40,465 nt of DNA from CAYQUC01 sp964420605 (GTDB lineage Bacteria; Pseudomonadota; Gammaproteobacteria; UBA6429; Thiohalophilaceae), in NCBI GenBank assembly GCA_964420605.1, contig CAYQUC010000025.1:1-40465 (forward strand), in the 5' to 3' direction. How positions within the stretch are numbered: position 1 is the first letter of the stretch; the number at the start of each line of letters is the position of its first letter. Of this stretch, positions 36,311-40,465 are shown one piece after another. A model generated the notes under the pieces. The model searched no databases, was not told where the DNA came from, and was given only the letters and a program-made list of their open reading frames with translations. Made by a program: the position numbers and the translations under genes.

Positions 36311-37204
36311 ATGACAATGATGATCACCGTAAAACCTAAAGATAATATTAAAGAACCCGATTACAGTTTTTATAAGCCAACAGCCACTAATGAACCTTCC
36401 GATGCAGGTCAAATAAATTCAACTTACTCTAAAACAAGCCACTGTTTATGGTTAACCATGGCATCCCAAGAACGCGCCTGTTTTAGCCCTGAAATGTTAA
36501 TTGATTTGGATCTCAACTTACGCTCATACCAACAGAGCCATCCTAATGCCAAAGCTATTGTATTAGCTTCAGCTGATCCTCATATCTTTAGTTATGGTAG
36601 CGATTTAAATTATATACGAAGCCTTATTATTAAATATGATCGAGATACATTATTTAACTATATAAAATTAAATCTGGATGTGATCTTTAAATTTGCTTCA
36701 CAGTTTCAACAGTTACGAATTGCACAAGTTACAGGTGCCGCTTTCAATGGTGGATTTGAAGCCGCATTGGCTAGTGATGTGATCATTGCCGAACGTCAAG
36801 CAACATTTGGTTTTCCAGATTTAGAACATAAATTATTTCCATGCTTAGGTACTTCATTTTATTTAACTAGGCGGATTGGCGCAAACGCAGCCAATAAAAT
36901 ACTCTCTAGTTCCACCATTTATAGTGCTGATGAGCTAGCCGAGCTTGGCATAATTGATGTAGTGGTTGATGCCGGTTGCAGTACCGATGCTGTTATTAAT
37001 TATATCAACCATCATCAAAAACAAAATACACTGAACACTAGTTTAAAACAAATTGCAGAACGAATTAATCAAACCCCTTATTCAGCTCTGTTAAAAAATT
37101 GTAATGATTGGGTTGATCAAATCATGACTTTATCCGGCTATGAACTCAGACAGATTGAACGAATCGTAAAACATCAAGTTAGCTCAACAAGCAACAAATC
37201 ATAA
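36311..37204 (+). CDS. RpfF-like crotonase (possible DSF synthase)
   Basis: A 297-residue crotonase-fold protein whose pattern fits RpfF, the synthase of the diffusible signal factor (cis-2-unsaturated fatty acids), better than a beta-oxidation hydratase. Matching blocks are LWLTMASQERACFSP (RpfF: LW-T-...-PR-CF), KAIVLAS-x-DPHIFSYGSDL, GGFEAALASDVIIAE, and LYSAEEL-like IYSADELAELGIIDVVV. E150 lies in FEAAL at the first RpfF catalytic Glu. The second, 20 residues later, is Asp170 (FPDLEHKLFP) where RpfF has Glu. No rpfG or rpfC is present. The first 35 residues are variable, and later ATGs (36317, 36320) could be the start. General enoyl-CoA hydratase remains possible. Confidence 0.65.
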   Translation: MTMMITVKPKDNIKEPDYSFYKPTATNEPSDAGQINSTYSKTSHCLWLTMASQERACFSPEMLIDLDLNLRSYQQSHPNAKAIVLASADPHIFSYGSDLNYIRSLIIKYDRDTLFNYIKLNLDVIFKFASQFQQLRIAQVTGAAFNGGFEAALASDVIIAERQATFGFPDLEHKLFPCLGTSFYLTRRIGANAANKILSSSTIYSADELAELGIIDVVVDAGCSTDAVINYINHHQKQNTLNTSLKQIAERINQTPYSALLKNCNDWVDQIMTLSGYELRQIERIVKHQVSSTSNKS

Positions 37205-37234
37205 CCGTATTTATAACACGTTAGTAAAAAATAA

Positions 37235-38965
37235 TTATTGAACTTTAGATTTACCCTCACCTCTAAAATCATTCGCTGCTGAAACCCTCTTCGTTTTTTT
37301 ATTTTGAATTACAATATTCATGTTACCGTAGTTAGAATCCAGTTTTTTGATGTTATGTCCCATTTTCTGTAGCTGTAATATTTCCTTCTGAGACCAAGCT
37401 TTCGCTTCAAGTTGTACAACATCTGGAAGATATTGATGATGATATCGTGGTGTGTCCACAATTTGTTGTGCGTTGGCACCGGCCATAAATGCCATCATGC
37501 CATGGAACACCATGGTTATAATTCGACTACCACCCGGTGTACCAATAATCGCTAATCGGTCATTATTTTCAATAAAACTAGGACTCATACTCGACAACAT
37601 CCGTTTTCCTGGGGCTATCGCATTTGCCTTGGCACCAACTAGTCCATAAACATTAGGAACCCCGGGTTTTGCTGAAAAATCATCCATTTCGTCATTGAGT
37701 AACACACCGGTTCCAGGTGCAACAAAGCACGAACCAAACGGATAGTTAACACTTAAAGTTGCAGAAACTCGATTCCCATATTGATCGATAATCGAAAAGT
37801 GCGTTGTATCATTGCCCTCGGTTAATACTAAATTTTTAGCAAGTTCATTACTTTGAGTGGCTTTATTTAAATTGATATTTTTAGCAATAGAATTGGCATG
37901 AGCTTGGCTAATTAAGGTCGTCACCGGGACATCAACTTGATCACTGTCACCTAAAAATTCTGCCCGATCACGGTAAGCACGACGCATGACTTCAACAATC
38001 AAATGTTTTTGCGTTACTTGAGATAATTTGTCCAACTCATAGTTTGATAACATATTAAACATCGACAATAACGCAACACCGCCCGATGATGGCGGCGGCA
38101 CACTCGTGATTTTATAACCACGATAGTTACCCACCAAGGGCTGACGCTCAACAATTTTATACCGTTTTAAATCTTTTAATGTCCATATGCCATTTGCAGC
38201 TCGAGAACCGTTAACTAATTTTTTAGCTGTAGCACCGTCATAAAATCCATCAAAGCCTAAACTTGCGATATTCGACAACGTAGTCGCGAGATCACGCTGG
38301 ATAATTAAATGACCAATATTTGGCACTTTATTATTAGTTAAAAATATTTTAGCTGCAGCGGGTGATTGTTGTAATGCAGCTAGACGAAAACCGGCCATAC
38401 GCTGGTATTGTTCAGTAACGGCAAAACCTTGGTTCGCCGCTCGAATTGCAGGTGCCAGACTTTGCGACAACGGTAATTTGCCGTATTTTGTAGCAATATG
38501 GATTAACGCCGCTGGTTCGCCCGGAATACCCGCAGCTAATGCGCCATCAACCGATAATTTTGGTATTACCTCGCCATTTTTATCTTGGTACAGGGTAGCC
38601 GTTGCAGCCAGCGGTGCCGTTTCTCGACCATCAATGACCACATCACGATTGGTCTTAGCATCATGTAATAACCAAAAACCACCTCCACCAAGACCGGAGC
38701 TATACGGTTCAACCACCGCTAATGTCGCACTCACAGCGACTGCGGCATCAAACGCATTACCACCATTGGCTAATATCTCAAAGCCGGCCTGAGTCGCCAT
38801 CGGATGGGCTGACGCTATTGCCGATTTTGCTAGTAGTGATTTTTTATTTGATTCTTTAACTGAAATTTTAGTCTTAGCGGTATCAGGAACAGCTCCCGCA
38901 CTCACAGCCAAACTCGAAACACTAATAAACACTAATAAAGTTAAAAAATTGGCAATACGGCGCAT
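37235..38965 (-). CDS. ggt: Gamma-glutamyltransferase
   Basis: A periplasmic enzyme of about 576 residues that hydrolyses or transfers the gamma-glutamyl group of glutathione. A signal peptide (MRRIANFLTLLVFISVSSLAVSA) heads it. It is made as a proenzyme that cleaves itself before the catalytic Thr, T389 in NDTTHFS (numbering from the upstream Met), giving large and small subunits. PPPSSGGVALL, MLSSMSPSF and GTPGGSRI are the expected loops. D388 stands where E. coli has Gln. Three ATGs follow AAGGA directly; the third (38965) has proper spacing. It is in the coaD-ferredoxin-ggt neighbourhood, and glutathione-derived glutamate or cysteine salvage is the likely use. Confidence 0.95.
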   Translation of the reverse strand: MRRIANFLTLLVFISVSSLAVSAGAVPDTAKTKISVKESNKKSLLAKSAIASAHPMATQAGFEILANGGNAFDAAVAVSATLAVVEPYSSGLGGGGFWLLHDAKTNRDVVIDGRETAPLAATATLYQDKNGEVIPKLSVDGALAAGIPGEPAALIHIATKYGKLPLSQSLAPAIRAANQGFAVTEQYQRMAGFRLAALQQSPAAAKIFLTNNKVPNIGHLIIQRDLATTLSNIASLGFDGFYDGATAKKLVNGSRAANGIWTLKDLKRYKIVERQPLVGNYRGYKITSVPPPSSGGVALLSMFNMLSNYELDKLSQVTQKHLIVEVMRRAYRDRAEFLGDSDQVDVPVTTLISQAHANSIAKNINLNKATQSNELAKNLVLTEGNDTTHFSIIDQYGNRVSATLSVNYPFGSCFVAPGTGVLLNDEMDDFSAKPGVPNVYGLVGAKANAIAPGKRMLSSMSPSFIENNDRLAIIGTPGGSRIITMVFHGMMAFMAGANAQQIVDTPRYHHQYLPDVVQLEAKAWSQKEILQLQKMGHNIKKLDSNYGNMNIVIQNKKTKRVSAANDFRGEGKSKVQ

Positions 38966-39086
38966 CATCATTCCTTGTCGTGATTCTTGGTTGTTACACT
39001 TAAATAAAACTTAAGATATTGATATTTCTATAAATAATTATAGATTTGATAAACTGATATACTAGGCAATACTATCGAGCGGTGAG

Positions 39087-39335
39087 CTAAATAGCCATTA
39101 AAACCTGGTATTTTTGAAGTAGTCGCTCTTTAGACTCGACATTATTTGGATCCTGAGGAATACAGTCCACTGGACAGACTTCTACGCATTGAGGTTCATC
39201 AAAATGTCCGACACACTCGGTGCACTGTTCCACATTGATTTCGTAAATTTCTTCGCCTTGCGTAATTGCGTCATTAGGGCACTCTGGCTCACAGACATCG
39301 CAATTGATACATTCATCGGTTATATACATTGACAT
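39087..39335 (-). CDS. yfhL: YfhL-type dicluster ferredoxin
   Basis: An 82-residue ferredoxin with two [4Fe-4S] sites. The first run is C9-x2-C12-x2-C15-x3-C19. The second is C38-x2-C41-x8-C50-x3-C54, the longer x8 spacing marking the YfhL/Allochromatium type with low and unequal potentials. An extra C58 follows. EPECPNDAI and QCTECVGHFDEPQC match the family. It lies 12 bases after coaD and is surely cotranscribed. The redox partner is not known. Confidence 0.96.
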   Translation of the reverse strand: MSMYITDECINCDVCEPECPNDAITQGEEIYEINVEQCTECVGHFDEPQCVEVCPVDCIPQDPNNVESKERLLQKYQVLMAI

Positions 39336-39347
39336 AATATAGCTATA

Positions 39348-39827
39348 TTAGCCGATTCTGTTATTGATTGCAGCCACAACTTTCTTATGGACAAATGGAG
39401 ATACATCGCCACCTAAACTAGCAACTTCGCGCACTAAACTCGACGAAATATACGAATATTCTTCCGCTGGAGTCAGAAACAAGGTCTCAATTTCGGCTGA
39501 TAAGTGCCGATTCATGCTCGCTAGTTGAAATTCGTATTCGAAATCCGATACCGCCCGCAATCCCCGCAGGATAATATTGGCATTCTTCTGTCGTGCAAAA
39601 TCAATTAATAACGTATCAAAATCACAGATTTCGACATTATCAAAATCCATTAACACGCTAGTAGTTAACCCGACCCGCTCTTCAACACTAAAAATGGGGC
39701 GCTTACTGCTACCTTTAGCAATCGCGACAATGACCTTATCAAACAATTTTGTTGCGCGTCGAACCAAGTCATAGTGACCATTGGTGATGGGATCGAAGGT
39801 GCCTGGGTATATTGCAATATTAGTCAT
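39348..39827 (-). CDS. coaD: Phosphopantetheine adenylyltransferase
   Basis: A 159-residue enzyme that joins 4'-phosphopantetheine to AMP from ATP, the penultimate step of CoA synthesis. The nucleotidyltransferase motif YPGTFDPITNGHYDLV carries the T/H pair. LRGLRAVSDFEYEFQLASMN and the SYISSSLVRE end are diagnostic. Length matches the usual 160. It sits 27 bases after the TonB-like gene and just before the ferredoxin gene. coaBC, the earlier part of the same pathway, lies about 16 kb away. Confidence 0.97.
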   Translation of the reverse strand: MTNIAIYPGTFDPITNGHYDLVRRATKLFDKVIVAIAKGSSKRPIFSVEERVGLTTSVLMDFDNVEICDFDTLLIDFARQKNANIILRGLRAVSDFEYEFQLASMNRHLSAEIETLFLTPAEEYSYISSSLVREVASLGGDVSPFVHKKVVAAINNRIG

Positions 39828-39854
39828 AATGTCTATTAATTTCTATTGTCGTTA

Positions 39855-40379
39855 TTAGCGCTTAAAAACCATTTCAATCGAGGCAAACTCAGCAATATCC
39901 ACCGCAGGCAAATAACCTATTTCTGAAAATGGTGCAGCTTGCCGAACCGCAGTGATAACTGAATCATCAAACGCCCGTTTTCCACTACTGCGTTTTAATT
40001 TTATAGTATTAATATAGCCGTCATTACTTAAATCTAACACTAAAATCGTTTTATACGACGGATAACTACGCGGGAAATCCCAAAGATTGACGATTTTAAG
40101 TTGGATTAGACGCGCGCATTGTTGTTTTGCAGTACATTTCAACTCGAGCTTTGAAATTTTATTAATACCAATATCGCTTGTATTTGAACCAAGATTGCTA
40201 ATTAAAATATTACTTTTAGTCTGCTGGTTGACACTATCACGATGCACCAGATTAGTGTGCACCGAATGTGGTTTGTTTATTTTAATTTTCGGAACAATAG
40301 GCTGAATGCGCATTGGTTTAACAACGGCGACAACTGTAGGTTTGCTCGTGCCACAAGCACTAACAAAAAACACTAGCAC
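39855..40379 (-). CDS. TonB/TolA C-terminal-like protein with N-terminal membrane or lipoprotein anchor
   Basis: About 174 residues. The C-terminal 90 resemble the TonB/TolA C-terminal domain: SYKTILVLDLSNDGYINTIKLKRSSGKRAFDDSVITAVRQAAPF, with a two-Cys insert before it (LKCTAKQQCAR). A hydrophobic start ends VSAC, like a lipobox, then a P/T/V-rich linker. The start is doubtful. GTG 40379 has GGTGG upstream but leaves only eight residues before the Cys and no basic n-region. The frame continues upstream without a stop as LQVHFKIIIWWF, which would give a proper TM or signal from a CTG at 40415. No ExbB or ExbD is nearby. It heads the coaD-ferredoxin run. Confidence 0.65.
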   Translation of the reverse strand: MLVFFVSACGTSKPTVVAVVKPMRIQPIVPKIKINKPHSVHTNLVHRDSVNQQTKSNILISNLGSNTSDIGINKISKLELKCTAKQQCARLIQLKIVNLWDFPRSYPSYKTILVLDLSNDGYINTIKLKRSSGKRAFDDSVITAVRQAAPFSEIGYLPAVDIAEFASIEMVFKR

Positions 40380-40398
40380 GAACCACCAAATAATAATT

Positions 40399-40465
40399 TT
40401 AAAATGAACTTGCAGCCAAAACAGCTAAACTACCTAATGCAACAGCTGGAGCCAATGTCAAAAAA
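40399..40465 (-). CDS. 3' end of a gene cut by the window edge
   Basis: An open frame entering from the right edge and stopping at 40399, with the last residues reading FLTLAPAVALGSLAVLAASSF. The hydrophobic, alanine- and leucine-rich end looks like a last membrane helix. It would be immediately upstream of the TonB-like gene on the same strand. Only 21 residues are visible, so identity cannot be given. Confidence 0.35.
   Translation of the reverse strand, partial: FLTLAPAVALGSLAVLAASSF

Overview
The window is AT-rich bacterial chromosome (well under half G+C by eye), densely coded on both strands. I see no insertion sequence, integrase, phage gene, CRISPR array, rRNA or tRNA. Gene content and order point to a gammaproteobacterium outside the Enterobacterales. 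Three stretches resemble blocks known from Pseudomonas and relatives: pilU-pilT/yggS-proC-yggT-yggU-metX-metW-DUF4426; rpmG-rpmB-radC-coaBC-dut-algC-argB with pyrE and a Crc/ExoIII-type gene; and coaD-ferredoxin-ggt near mutM. The species cannot be named from the sequence alone.

Layout. 1-2.5 kb: an HDOD protein, a DUF5658 membrane protein and a small cupin. 2.5-4.7 kb (minus): the type IV pilus retraction ATPases pilU and pilT. 4.8-7.4 kb (plus): yggS, proC, yggT, yggU. 7.6-9.6 kb: a bacterial dynamin-like GTPase placed between yggU and metX. 9.9-12.35 kb: metX, metW and a DUF4426 protein, closed by a strong hairpin. 12.4-15.6 kb (minus): xthA, ampG and a COG2836 membrane protein. 15.6-17.8 kb: pyrE, a TauE/SafE permease and a DUF4124-like secreted protein. 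17.8-24.25 kb (minus): coaBC, dut, a membrane-anchored algC, argB and slmA. 24.4-25.8 kb: radC, rpmB and rpmG (rpmG is only 51 codons), closed by a textbook terminator. 26-30.4 kb: an EAL-HDOD protein, then a globin-coupled diguanylate cyclase whose end overlaps a stand-alone HyuA gene. 30.6-34.6 kb: a GldA/GldF/GldG ABC cassette with a DUF4340 protein. 34.7-40.4 kb: a PA2779-family protein, mutM, an RpfF-like crotonase, ggt, a YfhL-type ferredoxin, coaD, a TonB-C-like protein and the tail of one more gene.

How it fits together. Most of the window is housekeeping: methionine, proline, arginine, pyrimidine and CoA synthesis, DNA repair, dUTP control, peptidoglycan recycling and ribosomal proteins. 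A signalling layer sits on top: two HDOD proteins, an EAL domain keeping most catalytic residues, and an oxygen- or redox-type globin cyclase that could make c-di-GMP. A possible diffusible-fatty-acid synthase (RpfF-like) is also present. Retraction pili are a plausible but unproven output.

The best leads are the globin-cyclase/HyuA coupling, the RpfF-like enzyme with Asp in place of one catalytic Glu, the catalytically intact ExoIII in the position of Pseudomonas crc, the dynamin insertion, the exact 15-bp triplication at the start of algC, and the palindrome in front of dut.
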